Positions 26,637 to 36,259 of a stretch of 64,000 nucleotides of DNA are shown piece by piece. Under the pieces are notes generated by a model. That model did no database searches. It was given only the letters and a program-made list of their open reading frames with translations, and had not been told where the DNA came from. The stretch lies in contig CAVOWK010000001.1 of assembly GCA_963700045.1 (NCBI GenBank), positions 1 to 64,000 on the forward strand, given 5' to 3'. Position 1 is the first letter of the stretch. Each line of letters starts with the position of its first letter. Origin of the DNA: RPQJ01 sp963700045. GTDB taxonomy: Bacteria > Pseudomonadota > Gammaproteobacteria > Steroidobacterales > Steroidobacteraceae. The translations under genes were made by a program, and so were the position numbers.

Positions 26637-27548
26637 TTATGCGCCCGGCGTCAGGGCGGCCCACCATGCGCCGGCAATGCCGGCCAGTGCGCCGAGCCCG
26701 GCCAGCCATTGCACACGTGGCTTGGGAATCTGCGACAGGCGACCGAGCCACCAGCCCGTGACACCGCCCGTGATGAAGCCGGTGAGGTGCGCCAGCACGT
26801 CCGTGTTTTCGCCGCCCACGCCGGTAAAGCCCAGCAGGAACACCCCCGCGATCAACGGCGCCCAGCGATAGGCCCAGCGCTCGCCCGAATCCGCCCTGCG
26901 CCGCCACGCGTACGCAGCGAGCAGGCCGAGCAGGGAGAACACCATGGTCGAAGCGCCGGCAGAGACGTGGCTGGCCGGTTGCACCGAGACATTGAGGGCA
27001 TTGGCGAGGGCGGCTGCAGCGACGGCGCCACCGAAGGCAACACCCGGGCCGAGCAGTTGCGCGGCGAGCCAGCCGAAGAACGCGCCGAATCCCAGGTTGC
27101 TGAGGAGATGCGCGACGTCGAAGTGCAACGTCAACGCCGTCACCGTTCGCCAGTATTCACCACCCCGCACGACCGCAGTGTCCAGCACGCCCGCGGCCAG
27201 CCAGTTGGCCGCGAAGGTCCGGTGACCGGCGAGCCACGCGACCAGCACCAGTACCGACACGTACATGACCGGTCCGATCCAGGCGTGGCGATGCATCTGC
27301 TCGGGTCGCGCGAGCATGCGCCGCTTCGGCGGATTCTCACGCTCGTAACCGCGCAGGTGACTGCTTGCCGTGGCTGCGAAAGGTTCCAGCACGACGAGAC
27401 TCCAGAGTTCGCCGCTGGCCACTACCTGCGACCCGATGCCGACCGCATGCAGCATGAACGCACGCTCTTCGCACGCCGGCCGCCAGTGTGAGCGATAGAC
27501 CTCGACCGGCAGTTCGGGCAGCAGCGTGGACGGCGGCGGGCTGCTCAC
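26637..27548 (-). CDS. Rhomboid intramembrane serine protease with N-terminal soluble domain
   Basis: A 303-residue rhomboid-family protease of the inner membrane. Catalytic S200 sits in SAGASTMVFSLLG and H254 in DVLAHLTGF; H142, H147 and N151 in LHFDVAHLLSN form the usual helix-2 motif. Residues 1-88 form a soluble N-terminal domain (VYRSHWRPACEERAFML) that is absent from the second rhomboid in this window. The usual GxSG reads GAST. The start is a GTG at 27548. It is not overlapping its neighbours: 57 bp before the SDR gene, 18 bp after the esterase gene. Substrate unknown. Confidence 0.87.
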   Translation of the reverse strand: MSSPPPSTLLPELPVEVYRSHWRPACEERAFMLHAVGIGSQVVASGELWSLVVLEPFAATASSHLRGYERENPPKRRMLARPEQMHRHAWIGPVMYVSVLVLVAWLAGHRTFAANWLAAGVLDTAVVRGGEYWRTVTALTLHFDVAHLLSNLGFGAFFGWLAAQLLGPGVAFGGAVAAAALANALNVSVQPASHVSAGASTMVFSLLGLLAAYAWRRRADSGERWAYRWAPLIAGVFLLGFTGVGGENTDVLAHLTGFITGGVTGWWLGRLSQIPKPRVQWLAGLGALAGIAGAWWAALTPGA

Positions 27549-27566
27549 GGTCGGGGCTGGCCGTGT

Positions 27567-28685
27567 TCAGGGCCGCAGTGCGCGGTAGAGGAAGGGCAGG
27601 CTTACGTCCATGCGGTAGTCGATGTCCGAGTGGGTGTCGTCGAACTCCTCGTAGTGGTGCGCGATGCGCGCCTTTTCAAGGGCCCGTGACAATTGCCGCG
27701 AGCCATAATGGATGTGGTACTGGTCGCGCCAGCCGCAGTCGACGTAGATTCCCTTCAGCCGCCTCAGGTTGGCGGCATGCTTGTCGACGAGCCGGACCGG
27801 ATCGTGCTGCAGCCAGCGCCGCCAGCGTTGCGGCAGCAGTTCGCCCGTTTCCAGGTGGAAAGGCAGGCGGAACCCGTTCGGGACGTCCGGATCCGGGTCG
27901 TAGGTCGCGGCCATGCAGACGTTCATCAGGGCGTGGCCTTCACCCAGGGTGAGCTTGTGTTTCTTCCACATCGCGTCGAGGAACCGGCGCACGCGGCCGT
28001 CGTCCAACCCCTGCGCCATCCTGCGGTCTTCGACCGAATCGACGCGGTTCGTGTAACGCCCCTCCTTGCGCGGCGGGCGGCGGAAGCGGCCCAGCTCGTT
28101 CAGCGTGTTGGGCCAGTCGGCGCGGTAGATGAAATCGAAATAGGCGTCACCGGAATGGTTGGCGATCGCGCCCCAGTGCGAGGCGTACTGCATGCCGTGG
28201 ATCATCGCGCCGTAGCCGCCCGACGACTTGCCGAAGCAGCCGCGGTGATCGCGCGAGGCGAGCGTGCGGAATTCCTTGTCGACGAGCGGGATGACTTCGT
28301 CGAGCAGGAAGTCCGCGTAGTTGCCGATGGCCGACGAGTTCACGTACTGGTTGCCGCCGAGCGAGGTGAAGCAGTCCGGAAACACGATGATCGCGGGGCC
28401 CATGCGTTTGTCGCGCACGAGCCGCGCCGCGCGTTCGGCCACGTTCTCGCTGAACGGTTTCCAGTTGAGGTGGGCAATGCCCGTGCCCGTGAACCCGACG
28501 AGGTCGTACAGCACCGGGAACCGCCGGCCGCGACCGTGCGTGGCGTCACTGTCGTATTCGTGCGGCAGCCACACGCCCAGCGTGCGCTGGGCGGGATCGC
28601 CGAGCGGGTTGTCCGCCAGGATCTTCGAGCGGTGCTCCAGCATCACGACGGTGCCGCCGGTTCGCGACGGACGTTTCCTGGCCAT
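27567..28685 (-). CDS. Putative esterase (esterase D / enterochelin-esterase-like)
   Basis: A 372-residue alpha/beta hydrolase of the putative esterase family. The nucleophile lies in GKSSGGYGAM near residue 170, and the EFDDTHSDIDYRM segment near the C terminus supplies the candidate histidine. No signal peptide is seen, so it is probably cytoplasmic. Its start is supported by CAGGAGATC upstream. It is divergent from the S9 peptidase gene across 98 bp, a region with no recognisable operator. Substrate unknown. Confidence 0.8.
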   Translation of the reverse strand: MARKRPSRTGGTVVMLEHRSKILADNPLGDPAQRTLGVWLPHEYDSDATHGRGRRFPVLYDLVGFTGTGIAHLNWKPFSENVAERAARLVRDKRMGPAIIVFPDCFTSLGGNQYVNSSAIGNYADFLLDEVIPLVDKEFRTLASRDHRGCFGKSSGGYGAMIHGMQYASHWGAIANHSGDAYFDFIYRADWPNTLNELGRFRRPPRKEGRYTNRVDSVEDRRMAQGLDDGRVRRFLDAMWKKHKLTLGEGHALMNVCMAATYDPDPDVPNGFRLPFHLETGELLPQRWRRWLQHDPVRLVDKHAANLRRLKGIYVDCGWRDQYHIHYGSRQLSRALEKARIAHHYEEFDDTHSDIDYRMDVSLPFLYRALRP

Positions 28686-28783
28686 GCCGATCTCCTGTGC
28701 GACGTGAAGCAGGGGCAGCAGTTTCGCGTATTCGCTAGGATCTTGCGATGGCGTCCGTCGCGGCGCGATCCTGGTGAGACTCC

Positions 28784-30811
28784 ATGCGCACTTCGTCCAG
28801 TGGATTCGTCGGCTCCCTGCTGCTGGTGTCAGCGGTCGCCGCGGTGGCTGCCGATCTTCCTGTCGACCGATTCGGGCCCGCCGACCTGGCGCGACTGGCT
28901 GCGGTCGGCGAGCCCGCGTTTGCGCCTGACGGCGAGTCCATCGTCTACACGGTCACCGTGACGAACCCCAGCGAGGACAAGCAGCAGTCGGACCTCTGGC
29001 GCGTCGGTTACGACGGGCAGGACCGAATGCAACTGACCAGCACGCCCAAGCACGACGAGTGGGCGCCTGCCTGGTCGCCCGACGGGCGTTGGCTCGCATT
29101 CCTGTCCGACCGTGGCGAAGATGATGCGCAGACACAAGTCTGGGCCATGCCGGCTGGCGGTGGCGAAGCCCGTGTGCTGACGAGCCTGCCGGGCGGTGTC
29201 GACGATTTCCGATGGTCGCCGGACGGCCGGCGGTTGGCAGTCATAGCGTCCGATCCGCAGCGCCCGGCCGGAACGCCGAAACCGAAGAACCCCCCGCCGA
29301 TCGTGACGGAGCGCTGGCAGTTCAAGAAGGACGTCGACGGGTACCTCGATGCGCGCAGGTCGCACCTGTACGTCCACGATGTCGCCCGCAGCGAGTCGAT
29401 CCAGATCACTTCCGGCGATCACGACGAGGCGCTGCCTGCCTGGTCGCCGGATGGAAAGCAGATCGCGTATGTAACCCGTCGCGGCGGCGAGCCCGACCGT
29501 CACTCCAATTTCGACATCTACCTGGTCGAACCCCGCGCGGGTGCCACCGAGCGCCGGCTTACGACGTTCGACGGTGCCGACAACGATCCCGACCTCGAGT
29601 CGCCCATCAGCTGGTCGCCTGACGGCCGGCAGCTCGCGTTCGTGCAGGGCGGCGAGGACAAATGGATCTACTACGCCCCGAACCAGCTCGCGATCGTGGA
29701 CGTCGCGACGGGCCGCACACGCCTGCCGGCTCCGATCGATCGCTGGTTCACGCAGCCACGCTGGAGTCCCGACGGCAGGAGTGTGCTTGCGCTGATCGAG
29801 CAGAGTCGCGTCATCAACCTGTCACGCATCGAGGTCGCGTCCGGCAAGGTCACGCCGCTTACGGCCGGCCCGCGCTTCGACGCAGGCTTCGCTTTGTCGC
29901 CACAGGGGCGCATCGTCGTGCTGGGCGGCGACGACGTCACGCCATACGAGCTTGCGGCGCTGGAGCAGGGCGGGCTGCGGCCGCTCGGCTCGCACAATGA
30001 ATGGCTCGCACGGAAAAAACTGGTGCGGTTCGACGACATCAGCTTCAAGAGCGCGGACGGTACGGCGATCGACGGGTTGGTCGTGAAGCCGCCGGACTAC
30101 GTGCCGGGTCGTCGTTATCCTACGATCCTGCGCATCCATGGCGGGCCGGTGTACCAGTTCAGCCACGAGTTCATGCCGGACTGGCAGGCCTACGCTGCCA
30201 GGGGGTTTGTCGTCGTCGCGGCGAATCCGCGCGGCAGTTCCGGTCGCGGCTTCGAATTCGCGAAGGCGATATACGCGGACTGGGGCAACAAGGACGTGCA
30301 GGACGTGCTGGCCGCGGTGGATCACGCCGTCGCGGCGGGCATCGCGGATCCGGAACGACTTGGCGTCGGTGGACGCAGCTACGGCGGCATCCTCACCAAC
30401 TACGTGATCGCGAGCGACGCACGCTTCAAGGCGGCGGTGAGCGGGGCTGGCGCGTCGAACTGGGCTGCGCTCTACGGCCACGACATGTACTCGCGGGAGT
30501 ACGAGCTGGAGCTCGGGACACCCTGGGCCAGGCGCGAGGTGTGGGATCGCGTGAGCTACCCGTTCCTGCATGCCGACAGGATCACGACGCCGACGCTGTT
30601 CTACTGCGCCGAGCAGGACTTCAACGTGCCGTGCAACGGCTCGGAGCAGATGTACCAGGCGTTGCGTTCGCTCGGCGTGCCGTCGCAGCTGGTCGTGTAT
30701 CCGGGCGAGAATCATGCGCTCGAGGTGCCGAGCTACCTGCAGCATCGGCTGCAGACCCTGCTCGGCTGGAACGAAAAATTCCTGCTGGCGAGTCCCGCCT
30801 CGCCGCAATAG
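28784..30811 (+). CDS. S9-family (prolyl-oligopeptidase-like) exported peptidase
   Basis: A 675-residue serine peptidase. Signal peptide 1-23 (ends AVAAD). Residues 40-400 form a WD-like beta-propeller with repeated WSPDGR blades (APAWSPDGRWLAFLS, FRWSPDGRRLAVI, PAWSPDGKQIAYV, ISWSPDGRQLAFV). The C-terminal hydrolase domain holds the catalytic serine in GGRSYGG near residue 532, the aspartate in CAEQDFNVPC and the histidine in ENHALEVP. This layout is that of dipeptidyl-aminopeptidase or acylaminoacyl-peptidase types. Start supported by GGTGAG. It would work in the periplasm on peptides. Confidence 0.9.
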   Translation: MRTSSSGFVGSLLLVSAVAAVAADLPVDRFGPADLARLAAVGEPAFAPDGESIVYTVTVTNPSEDKQQSDLWRVGYDGQDRMQLTSTPKHDEWAPAWSPDGRWLAFLSDRGEDDAQTQVWAMPAGGGEARVLTSLPGGVDDFRWSPDGRRLAVIASDPQRPAGTPKPKNPPPIVTERWQFKKDVDGYLDARRSHLYVHDVARSESIQITSGDHDEALPAWSPDGKQIAYVTRRGGEPDRHSNFDIYLVEPRAGATERRLTTFDGADNDPDLESPISWSPDGRQLAFVQGGEDKWIYYAPNQLAIVDVATGRTRLPAPIDRWFTQPRWSPDGRSVLALIEQSRVINLSRIEVASGKVTPLTAGPRFDAGFALSPQGRIVVLGGDDVTPYELAALEQGGLRPLGSHNEWLARKKLVRFDDISFKSADGTAIDGLVVKPPDYVPGRRYPTILRIHGGPVYQFSHEFMPDWQAYAARGFVVVAANPRGSSGRGFEFAKAIYADWGNKDVQDVLAAVDHAVAAGIADPERLGVGGRSYGGILTNYVIASDARFKAAVSGAGASNWAALYGHDMYSREYELELGTPWARREVWDRVSYPFLHADRITTPTLFYCAEQDFNVPCNGSEQMYQALRSLGVPSQLVVYPGENHALEVPSYLQHRLQTLLGWNEKFLLASPASPQ

Positions 30812-30842
30812 CCTCGCCCCGGTCAGGAGTGAGGGACAGACC

Positions 30843-31910
30843 GTGACCACAGTGAATGACGAAGCAATGCCGGCCGGCCTCGAGCGGGCGCACGCGCTCG
30901 ACCCGGCGTTCTACTTCGACGAAGCGACGTTCGCGCTGGAACGCCGGCGGGTCTTCGGTGCCGCGTGGCAGTTGGTCGCGCACCGTGCCGAACTGGCCAC
31001 GGCGGGCGATCACCTGCTCGTGAACATTGCGGGAACGCCGGTCGTCCTGCTGCGCGCGGCCGACGGCAACCTCCGCGCATTCGCCAACGTTTGCCGCCAC
31101 CGTGCGGGACCGCTGGTGCTCTGCAGCGGCAAGGGCCTCGGCAACCTGCGCTGCAAGTACCACGGCTGGCTGTACAACCAGGCCGGACAGCTGGTCGCCG
31201 CGCCTGAGATGCAGGATGCGCAGGATTTCCACGTGGCGGACATCCGGCTGCCGCAGTTTCGCGTGCGGGAGTGGCAGGGCCTCGTCTTCGTCGCGCTCGC
31301 GGACGACGTGCCGGACTTCGATCGCGTCTTTGCGGGAATCGCCGAGCGCTTCGCTCCCGTCGATCTCGGCGCGATGCAGTTCGTGCGGCGCGACTCGTGG
31401 GACGTCGAATGCAACTGGAAGGTGTACGTCGACAACTACCTCGAGGGGTACCACGTCCCGCTGATACATCCAGCGTTGTCGAAAGTCGTTGACTACCGCA
31501 ACTACGACGTCGAACTGTTCGAGTGGTATTCGCTGCAGCATTCACCGCTGCAGGCCGGCGACGACGTTTACGGCGCGGGCCGGGCGTACTACTACTTCAT
31601 CTATCCCAACGTGATGCTGAACGTGATGCCCGGACGGCTGCAGACCAATCGCGTCCTGCCGTTGGGTCCTGGACGATGTCGCGTCGAGTTCGAGTGGTTC
31701 TGCACGCCGACCGACGAGGCCATGGCGCGCTTCGACAGCGACCGGGAATTCACCAACAACATCCAGGAAGAGGACGTGGACATCTGCGAGCGGGTACAGG
31801 TGGGACTCGCGTCAGGGCATTACCGGGCGGGCAGGCTCTGCCCGAGGCGGGAGGCTGGCGTGTGGCATTTCCACGAACACCTGCGTGCAGCGTACGCTGT
31901 CAGCCCCTGA
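30843..31910 (+). CDS. Rieske non-heme iron oxygenase alpha subunit (choline-monooxygenase-like)
   Basis: A 355-residue oxygenase with a Rieske 2Fe-2S domain (C84, H86, C104, H107: CRHRAGP and CKYHGW) and a mononuclear iron domain with H204 and H209 in YVDNYLEGYHVPLIHP and a third acidic ligand among D311/D313 (EEDVDICERV). The DNYLEGYHVPLIHP pattern belongs to the group with plant choline monooxygenase, GbcA and other N-demethylating oxygenases. No reductase or ferredoxin gene is nearby. The GTG start has GAGG 8 bases upstream. It ends 11 bp inside the convergent FAD-oxidoreductase pseudogene. The adjacent GcvT-like gene makes a demethylation role attractive but unproved. Confidence 0.85.
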   Translation: MTTVNDEAMPAGLERAHALDPAFYFDEATFALERRRVFGAAWQLVAHRAELATAGDHLLVNIAGTPVVLLRAADGNLRAFANVCRHRAGPLVLCSGKGLGNLRCKYHGWLYNQAGQLVAAPEMQDAQDFHVADIRLPQFRVREWQGLVFVALADDVPDFDRVFAGIAERFAPVDLGAMQFVRRDSWDVECNWKVYVDNYLEGYHVPLIHPALSKVVDYRNYDVELFEWYSLQHSPLQAGDDVYGAGRAYYYFIYPNVMLNVMPGRLQTNRVLPLGPGRCRVEFEWFCTPTDEAMARFDSDREFTNNIQEEDVDICERVQVGLASGHYRAGRLCPRREAGVWHFHEHLRAAYAVSP

Positions 31911-33413
31911 GCAGTGCCCGTGCCGCGTTACGACCCGGCGTGCCACTGATGCCGCCGCCGCCATGCACGCCTGATCCGCAGAGATGCAGGCCGTCGATCG
32001 GCGTGCGGTGATTCGACCAGCCCGGCAGCGGTCGCATGAAGAAGACCTGGTCGAGGATCAACTGGCCGTGATTGAGGTCGCCTTCGGTCAGTCCCCACGA
32101 CTGCTCGAGATCGACCGGCGTTACGGACTGGACCGCCTGCACCGAGCCTTTGAACGCTTGGAAGTGCTGCGCGAGCGTGTCGATGGCGCGCTTTTCGAGT
32201 TCGGGGCGCATCGAATTCCAGTCACCGTTGCGCAACGTGAACGTTGCGAACTGGAAGTGGACCGCTACGTCGGAGCCCGACGTCGTCACTTCCAGGTAGG
32301 GGTGCTGCGACACTTCGCCATACTTCGTCGAGTCGTAAGCGCGCTCCAGGTACTTGAGGGTCGGTGCGATTGCGACCGTCCCTTCGGGCAGGCCATGGCG
32401 CCCGTCCGTGTGCACGAACAGTTTCGCCACGGAACCGCGCATGCGGATCGACTGCGTCTGCCACACGAACTCCGGCGGCAGTTCCGGCGCGCCAACCAGC
32501 CCGAGCAGCGTGCGGCGGGGATCGGCCGATGACACGACCGTCGCAGCCTTGATTTCCTCGCCCGACGCGAGCCGTACGCCAAGGACGCGCTGGTGCTCGA
32601 CGAGGATCTGCGCGACGCCGGCGCTCGTGCGGATCTCGCCGCCGCTCGCATGCACGGCTTTCACCAGCGCATCCGTCAGCCCCTGCGGCCCACCGGGTCG
32701 CCGTGCGATGCGCGAGGCCGCCACGGTTGAGCCAGTTGTGGATCAGGGTAAGACCCGTGCCTGCGGACATCGCGCCCAGCGTCACGCCGTGGATGGCGAC
32801 ACCGGCAATGGCTGCCTTGAGCGGCTCGGATTCGAACCACTCCTCGGTGAATTCGACGGCGGACATCGACAGGCTGCGCATCACGCGGAACATGTCCTTG
32901 CCACCCATGCGCCGCAGCTTCAGTGCGAGCGAGGCGAGTGGCAGCCCGTCCGCGCGTAGCATCGATCTGCGGCAGGCGCGGCATCGACGTCGAATATGCG
33001 GCATCGAGAAACGCTGCAGCGCGATTCATGAATCCGACGAACTCAGGCCAGCGCGCGGCATCGCGCGGAGAGAGCCGTCGGATGGCTTCGATCGTGGCCA
33101 CATCGTTTGCGCTCGAGACCAGCCGCAGCGAGCCACCATCCGGCAGTGCGGAGACGTAGGCGGCATCGGCGGTGCTGGTCGTGAGACCGTGCCGCGCCAG
33201 GCCGAGTTCCTGCACGATCGCGGAGCGCAGCTGGCCCGCGGGATGCAGGCCCTGCACCACGGCGCCGGACGCGAGCGTGGCACCCGTCAGTTGCCCGCCG
33301 GCAGTTGCGCGCTGCTCGAGCACGAGCACTTTCTTGCCCGCCTTGGCGAGGTAGGCAGCGGCGACCAGGCCGTTGTGGCCCGCGCCGACGATCAGGATGT
33401 CCGGGTTCGTCAT
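31900..33413 (-). pseudogene. Phytoene-desaturase-like FAD oxidoreductase, broken by two frameshifts
   Basis: The three pieces of one protein lie in three frames. Residues from 33413 (VGAGHNGLVAAAYLAKAGKK, FAD motif) run to about 32960; the reading then continues one base further on (LRADGLPLASLALKLRRMGG) to about 32705; and the C-terminal part (GGPQGLTDALVKAVHASGG to HGGGGISGTPGRNAAR) is shifted by one more base. Both shifts are single-base insertions (or two-base losses), placed near 32951-32963 and 32695-32708. Restored, the product would be about 503 residues, matching the intact neighbouring paralogue (33421-35010). Either the gene is decaying or the sequence has two errors here; neighbours on both sides are intact. 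Confidence 0.85.
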
Positions 33414-33420
33414 CGTGCGC

Positions 33421-35010
33421 CTACTGCCAGTCCTTGAGAATCTCGGTGGCGGCCATCTTGCCGGCCGCGCCCATCACGCCGCCGCCCGGATGCGCGCCTG
33501 CGGCACCGAAGTAGTACCCCGCCAGCGGGGTACGGAAATCGGCCCACTGCGGGGCAGGGCGCATGAAGAACAGCTGGTGCAGCAGCAGTTCGCCGTGGAA
33601 GATGTTGCCGCCGGTGATACCGGCGATGCGCTCGATGTCCTGCGGCGTAATTACCTGCTTGCCGACGATCACCTGGCGGATGTTCGGCGCGTACTTCTCG
33701 ATGGTCGAGATCACCGTCTCGCCGAAAGCCGCCTTCTTCGCGTCGTCCCAGCCGCCCTCGACGTCGTACGGCGCGTATTGCACGAAGCACGACATCACGT
33801 GGTGTCCCGGCGGCGCCATGTCGCGGTCGATCATCGACGGGATGATGATGTCCATGTACGGCTGGCGGGAGAAATTGCCGTACTTGGCGTCGTCGTACGC
33901 GCGCTCGACGTATTCGATGCTCGGGCTGATCGAAATCGCGCCACGGTGCAGCGGACCTTCGCCCGGCAGGCAGGTGAAATCCGGCAGGCCGGAGAGCGCG
34001 ATGTTGACCTTGCCCGACGAGCCGCGGACGCGGAAATTGCGGATCGCCTGCACGAACTCGTCCGGGAAGTGCTGCTGGTCGACGAACTGCAGGAAACTGC
34101 GTTTCGGATCCGCGGCCGACATCACGACCCTGGCCGTGAGTTCATCGCCGTTCGCGAGTGCGACGCCGGTCGCGCGACCGCCGCGCACGATCACCTTGTC
34201 CACCGGCGCGTTGGTGCGGATCTCGACGCCGAGCGCGCGTGCCGATGACGCGATCGCCGCCGTCACGCCGCCGGTGCCGTTCTTGGCGAAACCCCAGGCG
34301 CGGAAGGCGCCGTCGATCTCGCCCATGTAGTGATGCAGCAGCACGTAGGCCGTGCCGGGCGAGCGCGGGCCGAGGTAGGTGCCGATGATGCCGCTCGCCG
34401 CTTTCGTGCCCTTGAGCGGGTCGAGCTCGAACCATTCTTCGAGCAGGTCGGCGGACGATTGCGTCACGAGCTTCGCGATGCGGTAGATCTCGTGCTCGCT
34501 CAGGCTGCGCGCGTACTGGCCGAGCTTGAGCAGGCCCCGCATGTCGCGCCAGCTCAGCGACGACGGATCCGGCGGCACCAGGCCGATGATCGGCTTGATG
34601 GCCTTGGCGGCCCGCGCCATGACGCGCGAATACTCGTCGTAGGCCTCGGCATCCTTCGGCGAATGGCGATGGATCTCGCGACGGGTCAGGTCGTGATCGT
34701 CCCAGCCGGCAAGGTAATCGCCGTTGTCGAGCGGCGTGACGGTGCTCGGCAGCGGCAGGATCTTGAGCCCGTGCCGCGGCAGTTCGAGGTCGCGGATGAT
34801 TTCGGGCCGCAGCAGACTCACCACGTAGGAGAACTCGCTGAAACGGTAGCCCGGGAAGATTTCCTCGGTGACTGCTGCGCCGCCGACGATCTCGCGCCGC
34901 TCGAGCACGACCACCTTCTTGCCGGCACGCGCGAGGTACGCGGCCGCGATCATGCCGTTGTGGCCGGCGCCGATGACGATAGCGTCGCAGGTATTGCTGG
35001 CCACGGTCAT
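33421..35010 (-). CDS. FAD-dependent oxidoreductase, phytoene-desaturase-like
   Basis: A 529-residue flavoprotein of the phytoene desaturase / amine-oxidoreductase group. FAD-binding VIGAGHNGMIAAAYLARAGK is near the N terminus and the C-terminal FAD motif reads GAAGAHPGGGVMGAAG. A middle block SLSWRDMRGLLKLGQ and LLHHYMGEIDGAFRAWG is typical of this clade, which is not restricted to carotenoid makers; no carotenoid genes are near. The ATG at 35010 overlaps the GcvT-like stop (ATGA), so I prefer it over an ATG four codons upstream. It is the intact paralogue of the adjacent pseudogene. Substrate unknown. Confidence 0.85.
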   Translation of the reverse strand: MTVASNTCDAIVIGAGHNGMIAAAYLARAGKKVVVLERREIVGGAAVTEEIFPGYRFSEFSYVVSLLRPEIIRDLELPRHGLKILPLPSTVTPLDNGDYLAGWDDHDLTRREIHRHSPKDAEAYDEYSRVMARAAKAIKPIIGLVPPDPSSLSWRDMRGLLKLGQYARSLSEHEIYRIAKLVTQSSADLLEEWFELDPLKGTKAASGIIGTYLGPRSPGTAYVLLHHYMGEIDGAFRAWGFAKNGTGGVTAAIASSARALGVEIRTNAPVDKVIVRGGRATGVALANGDELTARVVMSAADPKRSFLQFVDQQHFPDEFVQAIRNFRVRGSSGKVNIALSGLPDFTCLPGEGPLHRGAISISPSIEYVERAYDDAKYGNFSRQPYMDIIIPSMIDRDMAPPGHHVMSCFVQYAPYDVEGGWDDAKKAAFGETVISTIEKYAPNIRQVIVGKQVITPQDIERIAGITGGNIFHGELLLHQLFFMRPAPQWADFRTPLAGYYFGAAGAHPGGGVMGAAGKMAATEILKDWQ

Positions 35011-36233
35011 TTCTTCTTCCACTCGGGGTCATAGAACGGCAGCGTGACGACCGTCGCGGGCGATTTGCGGCGGTGGTGTTCCACCGTGACTTCGATCTCG
35101 ACCTTCGTGCCCGGCGCGTAGAACGGCTGCTGCAAGTGCACCAGCGCGATGTACTTCTTCAGCACCGGTGACCAGGTGCTGGTCGAGGCATAGCCGACCT
35201 GCCGCGGGCCCGCGTACACGGGAATGCTGCCGCGCACGGCCGAGGCAGGAACCTGTGGCGGCATGCCAACCGCGGCGTATTCGCGCTCGAGCCCTTCCCA
35301 GTCGATCTCGAGGCCCACCATTTTCCACGACGAGCCCTCGCGGTGCTCGCGCTCGAGCGCGCGGCGGCCTACGAAGTAACCCTGCTTGTCGAGGTTCACG
35401 GTCCAGCCGAGACCCATTTCGTAGGGTGAGGAGCGCTGGCCGGGGATCCAGGCGTGGCTGGCAGACGTGTAGTCGACGTCGAGCATGAACAGGCCCGCTT
35501 CGACGCGCGCCATGTCCATGGCGAGGATGCCCGTGGGCGTGATGCCGTAATCGTGGCCGGCCTCCATCAACGCGTCCCAGATCGAGAGCGCGTCGGCGGC
35601 GTCCATCCAGATTTCGTAGCCGAGGTCGCCCGTGTAACCCGTGCGCGAGACCGACACCGGCCTGCCCGCGATACGGTTGAAGGCCATGCGGAAATACCTG
35701 AGCGAATCGACCGGCTGTTCGCACGCAAGGTTCAGGATCGTGCGCGACTTCGGCCCCTGCAGGCTGAGCGCCGCCATCTGCTCGGTCAGTTCGGTGACCT
35801 GCACCTGCATGCCGACGGCGTTCATCGCGAGCCAGCGGTACTGCGGCTCGGCGGCAGTGAGGCGGAAGTTCTGTTCGCCGATGCGGGTCACGGTGCCGTC
35901 GTCGAGCAGCTTGCCGTCGTCGTCGCACCAGCCGGTATAACAGACCTGCCCGACCTGCATCTTGTGGATATCGCGCGGCGTCAGCCGATGCAGCAGGCGT
36001 GCAGCATCGCGGCCGCTGATCTCGTACTTGATCAACGGCGAGATATCGATCAGCGCTGCGTGGTTACGGATCGCCCAGTACTCGCGGTCGAGGCCGAGGT
36101 CATAGGACCCGACGGCGAGGCAGCCGCCCCAGCGCCGCCAGTTGTGCGGCAGGCACAGTTGCGAGGTGCGCGGGTGGAACGGCGTCCGGCGCAGCTGGTA
36201 CAGCGGATGGTGCAAGGTGGAAAGTTCAGGCAC
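35007..36233 (-). CDS. GcvT-family aminomethyltransferase-like protein
   Basis: A 408-residue member of the GcvT/YgfZ family, which binds tetrahydrofolate and accepts one-carbon units. Typical parts: DISPLIKYEISGRDAARLLH near 80-100, the folate-site stretch RTGYTGDLGYEIW, MDMARVEAGLFML and, at the C terminus, the GcvT beta-barrel with VGYASTSTWSPVLKKYIAL. It is not the glycine cleavage T protein: gcvH and gcvP are absent and the N-terminal 45 residues (LRRTPFHPRTSQL) are extra. Coupled to the FAD oxidoreductase. Together with the Rieske enzyme it may handle methyl groups released from N- or O-methylated compounds. Confidence 0.8.
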   Translation of the reverse strand: MPELSTLHHPLYQLRRTPFHPRTSQLCLPHNWRRWGGCLAVGSYDLGLDREYWAIRNHAALIDISPLIKYEISGRDAARLLHRLTPRDIHKMQVGQVCYTGWCDDDGKLLDDGTVTRIGEQNFRLTAAEPQYRWLAMNAVGMQVQVTELTEQMAALSLQGPKSRTILNLACEQPVDSLRYFRMAFNRIAGRPVSVSRTGYTGDLGYEIWMDAADALSIWDALMEAGHDYGITPTGILAMDMARVEAGLFMLDVDYTSASHAWIPGQRSSPYEMGLGWTVNLDKQGYFVGRRALEREHREGSSWKMVGLEIDWEGLEREYAAVGMPPQVPASAVRGSIPVYAGPRQVGYASTSTWSPVLKKYIALVHLQQPFYAPGTKVEIEVTVEHHRRKSPATVVTLPFYDPEWKKK

Positions 36234-36259
36234 GAGACGCTCCCGGCGCGATCAGCCGA

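Noticed and set aside
32222..33004. A separate 260-codon gene inside the FAD-oxidoreductase region.
   Set aside because: Only its middle third matches the family; it is the second frame of the broken oxidoreductase gene.
33421..35010. Phytoene desaturase of a carotenoid pathway.
   Set aside because: No phytoene synthase or other carotenoid gene nearby, and this clade is widespread in non-pigmented bacteria.
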